Of a DNA stretch of 21,665 nucleotides, positions 10,855 to 18,051 are shown piece after piece; the first letter of the stretch is position 1; each line of letters begins with the position of its first letter. Source of the DNA: a virus; the IMG/VR virus record IMGVR_UViG_3300047564_001982, positions 1 to 21,665 of that record, one strand, 5' to 3'. The position numbers and the translations under genes are program-made. The notes under the pieces are model-generated. The model saw only the letters and a list, made by a program, of their open reading frames with translations, was not told where the DNA came from and ran no database searches.

Positions 10855-11012
10855 GGGCCTGACATTGGTTTCGACAGGGCAAAGAGTAACAGAGTGGACA
10901 GCAGGGTAGGCGATGACCCTAAATCAAGCAAATCAAAATAACCGCAAACGACGAGTTATTCGCTCTAGCCGCTTGAGGCTAAGCCGGGGTAGTTATACCT
11001 TGTAACCCAAAC
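10855..11012 (+). ncRNA. ssrA: tmRNA coding piece, tag ANDELFALAA (permuted ssrA, second part)
   Basis: GGGCCTGACATTGGTTTCGA opens the 5' end typical of tmRNA (tRNA-like D-loop region). The resume codon GCA at 10944 begins a reading frame encoding ANDELFALAA, then TGA at 10974-10976. The tag ends in LAA, the ClpXP recognition signal. CTAGCC/GGCTAAG forms the helix around the stop codon. AGGGT/ACCCT (near 10903-10920) and GGTA-GTTA-TACC are candidate pseudoknot helices. CAGAG at about 10890 can pair with TTCTG of the acceptor piece, joining the two halves. tmRNA and SmpB rescue stalled ribosomes; smpB is not in the window, so host SmpB would be used. The 3' boundary is approximate. Confidence 0.92.
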
Positions 11013-11016
11013 TAAC

Positions 11017-11041
11017 AAAAGGGCCTCCGGGCCCTTTTTTT
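11017..11041 (+). terminator. Rho-independent terminator of tmRNA
   Basis: AAAAGGGCC-TCCG-GGCCCTTTT forms a 9-bp stem with a TCCG tetraloop, then extra T residues. The reverse strand also reads hairpin plus TTTT, so it may also stop the convergent lipoprotein transcript. Confidence 0.93.
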
Positions 11042-11045
11042 ATGA

Positions 11046-11510
11046 TTATCTTGGATATACTAAGATATTTTCTTCAGTACCAATAATAGGATCAACAATA
11101 AGTTTACCAAATCCTAGCATTGTTTCGTTGGTGTTAATTGCAACATCTTTATTATTATTGCTATTAACTATGGCAAGATCAGTACTTTTTCCAATACCGT
11201 AAATCTGAGTAAGACTGGGCACTATTACACTTGCCCAACGTAAAGCTGTATCGCCTGTACTAATAGGTTCCTGTAGTTTAGGACTGTTATTTTGTGGAGA
11301 ACCTTGCTGTAATGCAATTACTGCGGCTACACGAGCAGTAGTATCTCCACTATTAGCTATGGCTTCTAATGCCTTGTAACGTGCGATATCAGCCTCTGCT
11401 CGAGCTGTTGCGATGTTTTCTTGTGCTTGTACGTATTGTTGATAGTTGTTAGATGCACAACCAGTTAGTGCTAAGACGCCGACAGCGCCTGCGAGAATAG
11501 TTTTTCTCAT
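11046..11510 (-). CDS. Predicted lipoprotein
   Basis: The 154-aa product begins MRKTILAGAVGVLALTGCAS, a type II signal peptide with lipobox LTGC and lipidated Cys18. The mature part is polar, rich in Ala, Asn and Gln, with a helical region near residues 25-50 and no known domain. It would sit in the inner or outer membrane facing the periplasm. Phage lipoproteins often act in lysis (o-spanin) or superinfection exclusion; this one is larger than Rz1-type spanins, so exclusion or envelope change is more likely (inference). The start is supported by AAGGAAAC, which lies inside a strong hairpin. It is convergent with the tmRNA gene. Confidence 0.8.
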   Translation of the reverse strand: MRKTILAGAVGVLALTGCASNNYQQYVQAQENIATARAEADIARYKALEAIANSGDTTARVAAVIALQQGSPQNNSPKLQEPISTGDTALRWASVIVPSLTQIYGIGKSTDLAIVNSNNNKDVAINTNETMLGFGKLIVDPIIGTEENILVYPR

Positions 11511-11548
11511 AGTAGTTTCCTTATAAATGATTTTATTCGGAAACTACT
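11511..11548 (-). promoter_or_regulatory. Hairpin sequestering the lipoprotein ribosome binding site
   Basis: In the mRNA, AGTAGTTTCC pairs perfectly with GGAAACTACT, with a further inner ATAAA/TTTAT stem and ATCA loop, and the hairpin ends directly at the start codon. The Shine-Dalgarno sequence AAGGAAAC lies in the 3' arm. This suggests translational control, for example by temperature or ribosome passage. Confidence 0.65.
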
Positions 11549-11625
11549 TAGAACAACTTCCTCCTACGTTTTATAGTAGCAGTAAGGCTTAACAGCGAAC
11601 AAATTGCTTTAAGCAGTCTCAAATA

Positions 11626-11633
11626 TATTTATA
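11626..11633 (-). promoter_or_regulatory. Candidate T4-type late promoter for the lipoprotein gene
   Basis: The - strand reads TATAAATA, the T4 late promoter consensus, about 115 nt upstream of the lipoprotein start. The motif TTTATAAATG recurs at 11628-11637 and 11641-11650, so chance in AT-rich DNA is possible. Confidence 0.4.
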
Positions 11634-11692
11634 AATGTGATTTATAAATGTTAACTGATATTGTAAATATAGCTATAGGACCAGGAGCGAAA

Positions 11693-12466
11693 ATGGATCC
11701 AGTAACGCTATTTGCACTTGCTAATGGAGCAGTTTCAGCAGTCAAAGCAGGTTGTCAATTATACAAAGAGATCAAAGGGGCCGCAGGGGATGTTAAAGAA
11801 GTCCTCAAGGATCTAGACGATCAATTCCACAAACGGTGGGAGGGTAAGGCTGTACCCGTCGAAGCCAAAAATCAATATATCAAAGAAAAGAATCGTGTAA
11901 TCGAACTAAACAAAAAAGGCGGCGAAACTACCAACATCTATCAAGAAATTGGTCAACATCTAGGGGCCTATTTTGACAACTATTACAAATGTCTAGCAAT
12001 ATTTGAAGAAGAAGAACGTCGTAACAAAACAGAAGTTTATACTGGCGAAGATAGTCTTGGTAAACGTGCCCTACAACGTGTTCTAATGAAAAAACAATTA
12101 GAGCACATGGCCACAGAACTGCGCGAAATCATGGTCTACCAAAGCCCACCAGAATTAGGTGCGCTGTGGACTGACGTAGAAGAAATGATGAAAACTGTGG
12201 GGACAGAACAAAAATTCGCCATAGCCAATCAAATGAAAAGAAGTATATTGGAAGCTCGTAGAAAAGCATTAAGAAGAAAGCAATTAACATATCAAGCTAC
12301 GATTGGCACATTAATTACTATATCTATATTCGTGGTAATGTACATGTTTATGGTAATAATTGAGTCTAGAATAGAAAAGTATCCAGAACTTGGTAACTGC
12401 GCCGTGCCTCGGGGATCGTGGGCGCATGAAAAATGGACTAATTTGGTCTGGTCCACTTGTGAATAA
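11693..12466 (+). CDS. Membrane-anchored hypothetical protein
   Basis: ATG at 11693 follows CAGGAGCGAAA; an upstream in-frame ATG at 11648 has no ribosome binding site. The 257-aa product has a mostly helical, charged N-terminal part of about 200 residues, a Lys/Arg-rich segment (RKALRRKQ) and one membrane helix (IGTLITISIFVVMYMFMVII). A short tail of about 35 residues with two Cys follows. By the positive-inside rule the large domain would be cytoplasmic and the tail periplasmic. It resembles a conserved T4-like phage protein of unknown function; a holin or spanin is possible but nothing specific shows it. Confidence 0.72.
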   Translation: MDPVTLFALANGAVSAVKAGCQLYKEIKGAAGDVKEVLKDLDDQFHKRWEGKAVPVEAKNQYIKEKNRVIELNKKGGETTNIYQEIGQHLGAYFDNYYKCLAIFEEEERRNKTEVYTGEDSLGKRALQRVLMKKQLEHMATELREIMVYQSPPELGALWTDVEEMMKTVGTEQKFAIANQMKRSILEARRKALRRKQLTYQATIGTLITISIFVVMYMFMVIIESRIEKYPELGNCAVPRGSWAHEKWTNLVWSTCE

Positions 12467-12483
12467 TTTGGTTAATTTAATAC

Positions 12484-12512
12484 TTGACTTTTGATAAAAC
12501 CTATGCTATACT
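12484..12512 (+). promoter_or_regulatory. Sigma-70 promoter of the GIY-YIG operon
   Basis: TTGACT at 12484-12489, a 17-nt spacer ending in TGC (extended -10), then TATACT at 12507-12512. The predicted start is near 12519, which rules out the longer frame from 12484 for the following gene. Confidence 0.85.
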
Positions 12513-12546
12513 ATACAGTATAAACACTAGCGTAAAGGTTCCAAAC

Positions 12547-12954
12547 ATGGTCGAACAAACTATTCAAAAAGTCTTAGACTTTTTTGATCTCAAAGCAAAC
12601 ATCGTTACTAAACCATTTAAGCATTATGCTGATGTTCCCAGTCGTCACAATGGCATTTATATTTTGAGTGAAGGGGATAAGGTTGTATATGTTGGCAAGG
12701 GACAAATCAAAGTTCGACAATCAAAACATTGGCAGAAAGCGCATAACGAACTTAAAGGTGGTACTACTGACACTGACGGATGGCGCTGGCTTCGTGAGAA
12801 TGTAGAAATTAATCCTAAAGAATGGACTCTTAATTACATCATTTTGCATAAGCAAACTGAGCGTAGTGCTGTAGAAGGTGCGTTGATTCATTTGCTACAA
12901 CCATTAGCTAATGACGAAACGTTTAAAGACAACGGACGTATTTTGAAAGATTAA
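12547..12954 (+). CDS. GIY-YIG nuclease-domain protein
   Basis: ATG at 12547 follows AAAGGTTCCAAAC. The 135-aa product is one GIY-YIG domain: HNGIYIL (GIY at 36-38), VVYVGKG (YVG at 48-50), catalytic Arg58 in IKVRQSKH, metal-binding Glu110 in SAVEGALIHLLQPLAN and Asn122. All key residues are present, so it should cut DNA. No extra DNA-binding domain is seen, so specificity may come from the partner encoded 1 nt downstream. Phage GIY-YIG proteins include homing and host-DNA-degrading nucleases; this one is free-standing with its own promoter. Confidence 0.83.
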   Translation: MVEQTIQKVLDFFDLKANIVTKPFKHYADVPSRHNGIYILSEGDKVVYVGKGQIKVRQSKHWQKAHNELKGGTTDTDGWRWLRENVEINPKEWTLNYIILHKQTERSAVEGALIHLLQPLANDETFKDNGRILKD

Positions 12955-12955
12955 T

Positions 12956-14191
12956 ATGGTAAACTCAGTGAATCTAATCCAAAAGCCCATGACTCGTGCG
13001 CAGTTTGTCAACAGTCGTTTTGCACAAACTACCAGCAAGTTTGTTTCAGTTAAACAACGCATCGAGGACTATTGTGCTCGTGTTGACACGGCTGCAGATG
13101 AATTGGAAATGGCTATCAAGGAGTTCAGGAAAAACAATCCAACTCTTACATATGACAAAATTCGCCTTGCTCGTGCGGCTAGTTGTAAATTGTCCGATCT
13201 TAGAATTGACGACACAATGAATCGTCCTTTGCAATGGCAGCACGTTATCAAGATTATTAAGAATTTTAAACAGACAAAGATTATGGGCATTAGTGTATAC
13301 GAAGACCCAACTTTGCCAGGAAAAATGATTGCTTGGGACGGCCAACACACTAGTATTGTGCTATATATTATCTTTGTAATGATATATGAGCAGAGTGCAA
13401 GTACTATTGACGTTCCTATTGTAATCTATGACACACACGATAAAGCAGAAATTCGTGAAAACTTTATTGAATTGAACGGTGATGGCAAAGAACCAATCAG
13501 TCCTTTGGCATTTTTTGGTAACATGGTTTTTGGTGTTCGCTTAGACGGAGCCACACGTGAAGACTGGGTACTTGCCAATGAAAAACAACTGCTCTTAGAA
13601 AATGCAGGACTGTTTTTGACTAGCAAAGATTATGGCGATGCTAGCGAACCAGGTGCTATTACTCAAGTTGTCGATTTTACTGACCACAAAGTTCCTGTCA
13701 AACATGTCGAATACTTCTCCAAGTATTGGATGAGGCGCAAATCATACGAAGATCGCAGAGTTGAAAACAAAGAAGTTGTAATGTTTTTCAATTTGATTCG
13801 TGAATTTGATTCAAATAATATTGCGATCACGGATAAAATGATAGAGAAAATCACTGATATCATGTGGAACACTTTTGAATGCGAATTCACTGGTACTAAG
13901 ACGCTTAACAAGTTTTGGCAAAAATTGCATACTGCTTATCATAATTGGTATCAACAGGTTCACAATGTAAAATTCAAGCCTGTTAAAGAAGCTGATAAAG
14001 GCGGATTTAATAGTTTGCCTGACAGTGTCAAAGAAAATTTACCAACGTATTATATGATGACTGTGAGCGGTGATCATCAGAATATATTTGGTACTACATT
14101 CTTGATTTATCAACTGAAGAAGAGTGGGTTTAAAGGCAAACTACCAAAACCACTTAATGAGTTCAAACCAGATCTGAAAGATCTTTGGTAA
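12956..14191 (+). CDS. DGQHT (ParB/DndB-like) protein
   Basis: The 411-aa product has an N-terminal alpha/beta part with KMIAWDGQHTSIVLYI (DGQHT at residues 128-132), similar to the DGQHR motif of DndB-like proteins and to ParB-like nucleases, followed by DVPIVIYDTHDKAEIRENFI and NGDGKEPISP. The C-terminal half is helical and less recognisable. ParB-like DGQHR proteins bind DNA or regulate phosphorothioation systems, and some are nucleases. The start is 1 nt after the GIY-YIG stop, so the two are coexpressed. The exact role is unknown. Confidence 0.7.
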   Translation: MVNSVNLIQKPMTRAQFVNSRFAQTTSKFVSVKQRIEDYCARVDTAADELEMAIKEFRKNNPTLTYDKIRLARAASCKLSDLRIDDTMNRPLQWQHVIKIIKNFKQTKIMGISVYEDPTLPGKMIAWDGQHTSIVLYIIFVMIYEQSASTIDVPIVIYDTHDKAEIRENFIELNGDGKEPISPLAFFGNMVFGVRLDGATREDWVLANEKQLLLENAGLFLTSKDYGDASEPGAITQVVDFTDHKVPVKHVEYFSKYWMRRKSYEDRRVENKEVVMFFNLIREFDSNNIAITDKMIEKITDIMWNTFECEFTGTKTLNKFWQKLHTAYHNWYQQVHNVKFKPVKEADKGGFNSLPDSVKENLPTYYMMTVSGDHQNIFGTTFLIYQLKKSGFKGKLPKPLNEFKPDLKDLW

Positions 14192-14452
14192 TTAGCCTGC
14201 ACTTACGTTAACAGAGCCACTGGCGATGAGGTGACCACAACTTGCCGCATCGCCAATTCTAGCTACTGGTATTCCCTCAGCACTAACTGTTATTTCACCA
14301 GAAACTATCACTGATCCACTGTGTGGTGGTCTTCCATGTGGAGATACTGCATCACCTATTCCAGCAAGTGGTATTCCATTAGCGTAAACAGTGGTCCTTC
14401 CACTGACAATTACACCACCTACTGTATCACCAATTCTAGCTACACTGGTCAT
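14192..14452 (-). CDS. PAAR-repeat spike tip protein
   Basis: The 86-aa product is built from PAAR repeats: ARIGDTVGGVIVSG, then GIGDAVSPHGRPPHSG and ARIGDAASCGHLIASGS. The His and Cys residues in HGRPPH and CGH fit the zinc site at the tip of PAAR cones. This is the family of T4 gp5.4, the tip of the central tail spike that pierces the outer membrane. Length and glycine pattern are typical. It is the only clear virion protein here. The start is 3 nt after the upstream stop, with no strong ribosome binding site, suggesting coupling. Confidence 0.9.
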   Translation of the reverse strand: MTSVARIGDTVGGVIVSGRTTVYANGIPLAGIGDAVSPHGRPPHSGSVIVSGEITVSAEGIPVARIGDAASCGHLIASGSVNVSAG

Positions 14453-14455
14453 GAT

Positions 14456-15121
14456 TTATACAGCCGGAGGAACTGGCGGAGTTCTGCCAGCAACAGCAGC
14501 CGCTTGAGCAGTTAAATTGATATTAAAAGCAGATAAAACACCTTTTAATACCAATGATTGACTAGTAACATCTATTGAATTGTTTATTGATAAAACAATT
14601 TGACCTACAGCAGTATTAATCACCGACAGTGCTGAATTAATTAATGTTAAAGAAGCTGTGTAATCAGGAAAGGCTCCGACAGTGGCTCCTAATCCAGTAG
14701 ATACAGATGGAGTGGCTAAAAGATCCACTGCTTGTGTTGCAGCCAATGTTGCTGCTAATCCGGAAGCACCTGCAAGGGCACCAGCGGCGGCAATAGCGCC
14801 TCCTAAAGGATTAGTAGTTACTGCGGTTTCAGGTGCACCAGGAGGTACTGGTTGACCATTAGCTACCAGTGCATCAGTTATTACTTGAAAAGCATAAGGA
14901 TCCAAAGCATCTTTAACTTTGATACCGCCTGTAGGAGAAACAATGAGTTGTATGTTAGTAGCCAATGTAACCAGTGTTGCAGCCAATGTAGACAAGTTTA
15001 ACCCAATAGCATACATACTTGTAATATGATTGGGAACATTTAATGTTTGTGTTGCTACACCACCTGTTAAAGGTGGTATGGTTATTGTGGTTACTACAGG
15101 ATTAACTAATGGTATACTCAT
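14456..15121 (-). CDS. Ala/Thr-rich hypothetical, probably virion-associated
   Basis: The 221-aa product is low in charge and rich in Ala, Val, Leu, Thr and Ser, with proline-rich segments (NGQPVPPGAPET) and helical stretches such as GGAIAAAGALAGASGLAATL. It lacks a signal peptide. Its position directly before the PAAR gene, with a ribosome binding site CGGAAAGTCA, suggests a tail or baseplate partner, but I do not recognise it. A late-promoter-like GATAAATA lies upstream. Confidence 0.7.
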   Translation of the reverse strand: MSIPLVNPVVTTITIPPLTGGVATQTLNVPNHITSMYAIGLNLSTLAATLVTLATNIQLIVSPTGGIKVKDALDPYAFQVITDALVANGQPVPPGAPETAVTTNPLGGAIAAAGALAGASGLAATLAATQAVDLLATPSVSTGLGATVGAFPDYTASLTLINSALSVINTAVGQIVLSINNSIDVTSQSLVLKGVLSAFNINLTAQAAAVAGRTPPVPPAV

Positions 15122-15148
15122 TGACTTTCCGTGTTATCTATACAATGA

Positions 15149-15156
15149 TATTTATC
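15149..15156 (-). promoter_or_regulatory. Candidate late promoter before the virion genes
   Basis: The - strand reads GATAAATA, one base from the T4 late consensus TATAAATA, 28 nt upstream of the Ala-rich protein start. That spacing leaves room for a transcript start and its ribosome binding site. The motif overlaps the stop codon of the gene before it. Confidence 0.4.
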
Positions 15157-15457
15157 AAAGACTAGAAACTGTTTTGATTCCGGTAGTGCCTTGTATATAC
15201 TGATCTGCTGCCTGTTTCATAGTATGCGTTATTGCTATTATTCGAGACTTGTCTATCTCTATTTGAGCTTCAGGATTGGCAGTCAATAACCAAGGGGTCA
15301 TCCCTACCCCTTGAGCGCCATAACTCAAAGTCATTGGTTTTGACAGAAGTAATTTGTCCGATGAATCAGATTCAATCTTAGCAATTACTTCTTCTGAAGT
15401 ATCTAGCTTCATTGTTACAATGTCGCCAGATTTCGTAGGTTTTTTAATTAAAAGCAT
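15155..15457 (-). CDS. Small beta-rich hypothetical (100 aa)
   Basis: ATG at 15457 follows GGAGAAAAAACA; an in-frame ATG at 15478 lies within the DHFR gene and has poorer support. The product has short beta strands (GDIVTMKLDTSEEVIAKIE, DKLLLSKPMTL) reminiscent of an Sm-like barrel, then a helical tail. Sm-like is only a shape impression. The gene overlaps the DHFR end by 14 nt. Function unknown. Confidence 0.65.
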   Translation of the reverse strand: MLLIKKPTKSGDIVTMKLDTSEEVIAKIESDSSDKLLLSKPMTLSYGAQGVGMTPWLLTANPEAQIEIDKSRIIAITHTMKQAADQYIQGTTGIKTVSSL

Positions 15458-15950
15458 TGTTTTTTCTCCATATTTCATAATGAATCATAGTGTTATTATC
15501 TATAATTGGGTCATTTTTGCTTTCTAAAACAAAATGTGTGTGCAATGTATCACTAGGGAAGTGTACATCACATTGAAAATCCCCATTTATTTTGGTTAGA
15601 TAAACACTGTCGCAGTAAGGCAAAAACTGTTCATATATTTGCCTTCCACCAATTATCCAAATTGGTTTTTCAGTAGCAGACTGTATCTTGTTAATTATCG
15701 TTTCCGGATCACTGGATGTTTTGATTACGAAATCATCTTTTAAAGATGAAGTGACGACAACATTTTCTCTATTAGGTAAGGGTTTTTTTGGTAAACTTAG
15801 CCAAGTATTTTTACCCATCAATACAACAGAGTTTTCTGTCAACTCTTTGAATCTCTGTAAATCTGAATTTAATCTTGGCCAGGGCATGTCATTGTTTTTA
15901 CCAATTCCCCAATCAGAATCTACGGCAACTATTGCACGTATTTTAGACAT
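15444..15950 (-). CDS. frd: Dihydrofolate reductase
   Basis: The 168-aa product reads as DHFR throughout: IVAVDSDWGIGKNNDMPWPR at residues 8-27, the substrate-helix Asp30 in LNSDLQRFKELT, VLMGKNTWLSLP and KPLPNRENVVVT for NADPH binding, and WIIGGRQIYEQFL for the second glycine motif. It reduces dihydrofolate to tetrahydrofolate for thymidylate synthesis. No thymidylate synthase lies in the window. It overlaps its upstream neighbour by 8 nt, within the reductase-to-DHFR operon. Confidence 0.94.
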   Translation of the reverse strand: MSKIRAIVAVDSDWGIGKNNDMPWPRLNSDLQRFKELTENSVVLMGKNTWLSLPKKPLPNRENVVVTSSLKDDFVIKTSSDPETIINKIQSATEKPIWIIGGRQIYEQFLPYCDSVYLTKINGDFQCDVHFPSDTLHTHFVLESKNDPIIDNNTMIHYEIWRKNNAFN

Positions 15951-16194
15951 CGCCCCACTTTAATAAAAAGTATGAGTAGTCTTTTTCTCTAAGTTTTGCA
16001 GTTATCGCGTACTGTACAGTCCAAGCAAAAGCATCATTGTGCCTGTGCCAAATTGGAACTTCTGTAGCTTTTTTCATAACCCATTGTCCTTGTTCACTCT
16101 TTTCCCATTTATGTATAGGCTCAGCAGCATAGAGATCTGGATCATCTACATCACCCATACTGAACTTGTGGACTACTACATTATGTATTTTCAT
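15943..16194 (-). CDS. Conserved T4-like hypothetical (83 aa)
   Basis: The product begins MKIHNVVVHKFSMGDVDDPD and contains AAEPIHKWEKSEQGQW and VPIWHRHNDAF, then KDYSYFLLKWG. This Trp- and His-rich pattern is one I associate with a conserved small protein of T4-like phages, with no assigned function. It overlaps its neighbours on both sides (14 nt and 8 nt). Confidence 0.72.
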   Translation of the reverse strand: MKIHNVVVHKFSMGDVDDPDLYAAEPIHKWEKSEQGQWVMKKATEVPIWHRHNDAFAWTVQYAITAKLREKDYSYFLLKWGDV

Positions 16195-16714
16195 TCTTAT
16201 TCACACGTCTATCTTTTTTCTTCTTATTATTGTAAAATCTTTTTTTAGGATCTTTTACAGTTAAATTTGGAATAAAATTTGATCCCATTCTAGATTGTAT
16301 TGCACGATCAAGAGCAGCATTGACTTCTTCTGGAGTTGGGTCTCCATCTTCATAAACTTCTTCCTCAATGTTAAAAGTACTTTCGTCTGTAAGTTCCTCT
16401 TCTTGAGATTGAATTGGTAGCTCAATACCTAAACGTGATATCGCCTTAACATTTTGTGCAGTAAATTGTTCCTGCTTTAAATTTCTATAAAAGGCAATTG
16501 GTCCTTGTCTATCTTGACTAATCTGTTCCCAAGTTCTAACTTCATATATGGGATCTATTTCAGTTGGAATTTCTATTACATAATATTCGATATCTCTAGT
16601 CTGTCCTAGATGTCCTAAATCAAAGTATTCAACTACAGTGCCTTCGGTTAATTTATTACCTCCGATATGTATCCATACTCGATCTCTTAATTCATATTGT
16701 TTTTTAATTTCCAT
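16181..16714 (-). CDS. Conserved hypothetical, acidic middle and basic tail (177 aa)
   Basis: The N-terminal 90 residues look like a compact beta domain (RDRVWIHIGGNKLTEGTVVE, DIEYYVIEIPTEIDP). An acidic stretch follows (QSQEEELTDESTFNIEEEVY) and the tail is strongly basic (KKRFYNNKKKKDRRVNKN). The basic tail suggests nucleic-acid or polyanion binding. No family is recognised. It sits between two small genes in the nrd-frd operon. Confidence 0.68.
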   Translation of the reverse strand: MEIKKQYELRDRVWIHIGGNKLTEGTVVEYFDLGHLGQTRDIEYYVIEIPTEIDPIYEVRTWEQISQDRQGPIAFYRNLKQEQFTAQNVKAISRLGIELPIQSQEEELTDESTFNIEEEVYEDGDPTPEEVNAALDRAIQSRMGSNFIPNLTVKDPKKRFYNNKKKKDRRVNKNENT

Positions 16715-16726
16715 TTTTAAACCTAA

Positions 16727-17113
16727 TTATAATTCACCGGCTTCTGCCATGTGTAAAAGTAAACTGTAATGATCAAATGCTTTTTTCACCGCTGGGTATT
16801 TAGATATTAACTTTTTTTCTTGTTCTTTCTGTTCCATAACAGTTAAAAATAAATTGCGATGACCATGTTGATCCATATGATTAAAGACTTGTGCCTCAAA
16901 GTCTGCTAATCTGTTAATTGATGTTTCTGATATCTCCACAGTATGTAGTGTTTCTGTTTCGAAAGCTATTCTATCACTGTCTATGATGTTGTAATTTTCA
17001 GAATAATTAAAAAATTTATTAGAAATTCCACTAAACTTGTGTGCCCTTTTACTTGAGTCAATGACTCTAATAGAGTATCTTTTACAAAAATCTTCTAGAT
17101 TATTTTTGCTCAT
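16727..17113 (-). CDS. Hypothetical with shared C-terminal helical motif (128 aa)
   Basis: The ATG at 17113 has GAGG six bases upstream; the ATG at 17119 touches that sequence and is less likely. The C-terminus KYPAVKKAFDHYSLLLHMAE resembles that of the upstream gene, so the two share a helical module. The rest is polar and mixed, without catalytic motifs. Function unknown. Confidence 0.65.
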   Translation of the reverse strand: MSKNNLEDFCKRYSIRVIDSSKRAHKFSGISNKFFNYSENYNIIDSDRIAFETETLHTVEISETSINRLADFEAQVFNHMDQHGHRNLFLTVMEQKEQEKKLISKYPAVKKAFDHYSLLLHMAEAGEL

Positions 17114-17561
17114 CTTCATCCTCTAAATCACACAACGACTCTAGCATTTTATAATGATTATATGCTTTTTGCAGAGCTTCAAATTTTTCTAATTTTTTTG
17201 GATTAGGCTGTAATATAGCTAATCTTTTTTCCATAGTATCCATAAAAGTTTTTAAACTTCTATCTCCGATCTTTATGTCAGAACCTTCAGCCATCTCGAC
17301 TCCATTCTCAGTAATGTTTACTGTCGGATTAGTAGATGAGCCAAAATATGATGAAGAATTGTTAATGGTGGTATAACTTGTTCCGCCACCAGTAATAGAA
17401 ATATTTCCTATACTATTCATACCACTATAATCATATCCTCCTAAAGGACCTATAGTAACAATATCTGAAGAAGTTAACGACGGTAAAGCTGTAGAATCTA
17501 ATGGAAAAGTAACATCATCTGATATGTAAGTGTATGTCTGATTGTTATTATTATTTGACAT
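17100..17561 (-). CDS. Gly/Ser/Asn-rich hypothetical with C-terminal helical motif (153 aa)
   Basis: ATG at 17561 follows AAAGGACACTTC; the in-frame ATG at 17588 overlaps the glutaredoxin gene and lacks this site. The first 90 residues are low-complexity (Asn, Gly, Ser, Thr), the last 45 are helical with FEALQKAYNHYKMLESL. The arrangement suggests a flexible display region joined to a helical module. A virion decoration role is possible but not shown. Confidence 0.65.
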   Translation of the reverse strand: MSNNNNNQTYTYISDDVTFPLDSTALPSLTSSDIVTIGPLGGYDYSGMNSIGNISITGGGTSYTTINNSSSYFGSSTNPTVNITENGVEMAEGSDIKIGDRSLKTFMDTMEKRLAILQPNPKKLEKFEALQKAYNHYKMLESLCDLEDEDEQK

Positions 17562-17571
17562 GAAGTGTCCT

Positions 17572-17826
17572 TTATAATTTTCCGTCACCGTAATTCATGG
17601 TAGTATCTTGTATGTATTTCTGCAATTCATTAAATCCACCTATCAATTGGTTGTTTATAAAAACTTGCGGTACACTTCTAGCAGTTGGTACGGCTTCTAG
17701 CAAATCTTCTTTAGTGTATCCATCACCAATCTTTTTTTCTTCAATTTCATAACCTTTTGAGTTTAATAACATTTTAGCTCTGTCACAGAAAGGACAGTCG
17801 TATTTGCTCCAAACTATTGCTTTCAT
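17572..17826 (-). CDS. Glutaredoxin
   Basis: The 84-aa product is a single glutaredoxin domain: WSKYDCPFCDRAKMLL with redox Cys11 and Cys14, SVPQVFINNQLIGGFNEL with the cis-proline and the GG glutathione-binding turn. It reduces ribonucleotide reductase, the role of T4 NrdC, and the nrdA and nrdB genes lie just upstream in the same operon. Length is typical. Confidence 0.92.
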   Translation of the reverse strand: MKAIVWSKYDCPFCDRAKMLLNSKGYEIEEKKIGDGYTKEDLLEAVPTARSVPQVFINNQLIGGFNELQKYIQDTTMNYGDGKL

Positions 17827-17828
17827 TA

Positions 17829-18014
17829 TTATACCTTTATTTGTCTCGGGGTGCCAATAACGGAACCTTTTCCATATTGGGCTTCTGCTAATTTTTTCGC
17901 CATTCCAGGATTACTGGCTTGTACTGTTGTTTTTATTTGCAGGATATTCCCAGTAGTTTCTTTTACGCGAACAGTCAGCTCATATGTTTTTATAAAATCA
18001 GTTGACTTTACCAT
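17829..18014 (-). CDS. Small hypothetical (61 aa)
   Basis: The product is a short alpha/beta protein: ELTVRVKETTGNILQIKTTV (two strands), then NPGMAKKLAEAQYGKGSVIG (a helix). It ends 2 nt before the glutaredoxin start. No known motif; probably one of the small conserved phage proteins of this operon. Confidence 0.65.
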   Translation of the reverse strand: MVKSTDFIKTYELTVRVKETTGNILQIKTTVQASNPGMAKKLAEAQYGKGSVIGTPRQIKV

Positions 18015-18051
18015 ATACTATACTCTTATTAAAAATAAATCAACCTTATTA

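Noticed and set aside
12996-13350. Several overlapping frames on both strands within the DGQHT gene
   Set aside because: They lack ribosome binding sites and family features, and the 411-aa gene explains the region.
14321-14515. A + strand frame across the PAAR gene
   Set aside because: Composition is dominated by Ser, Thr and Tyr from the reverse of glycine-rich PAAR codons; PAAR on the - strand is clear.
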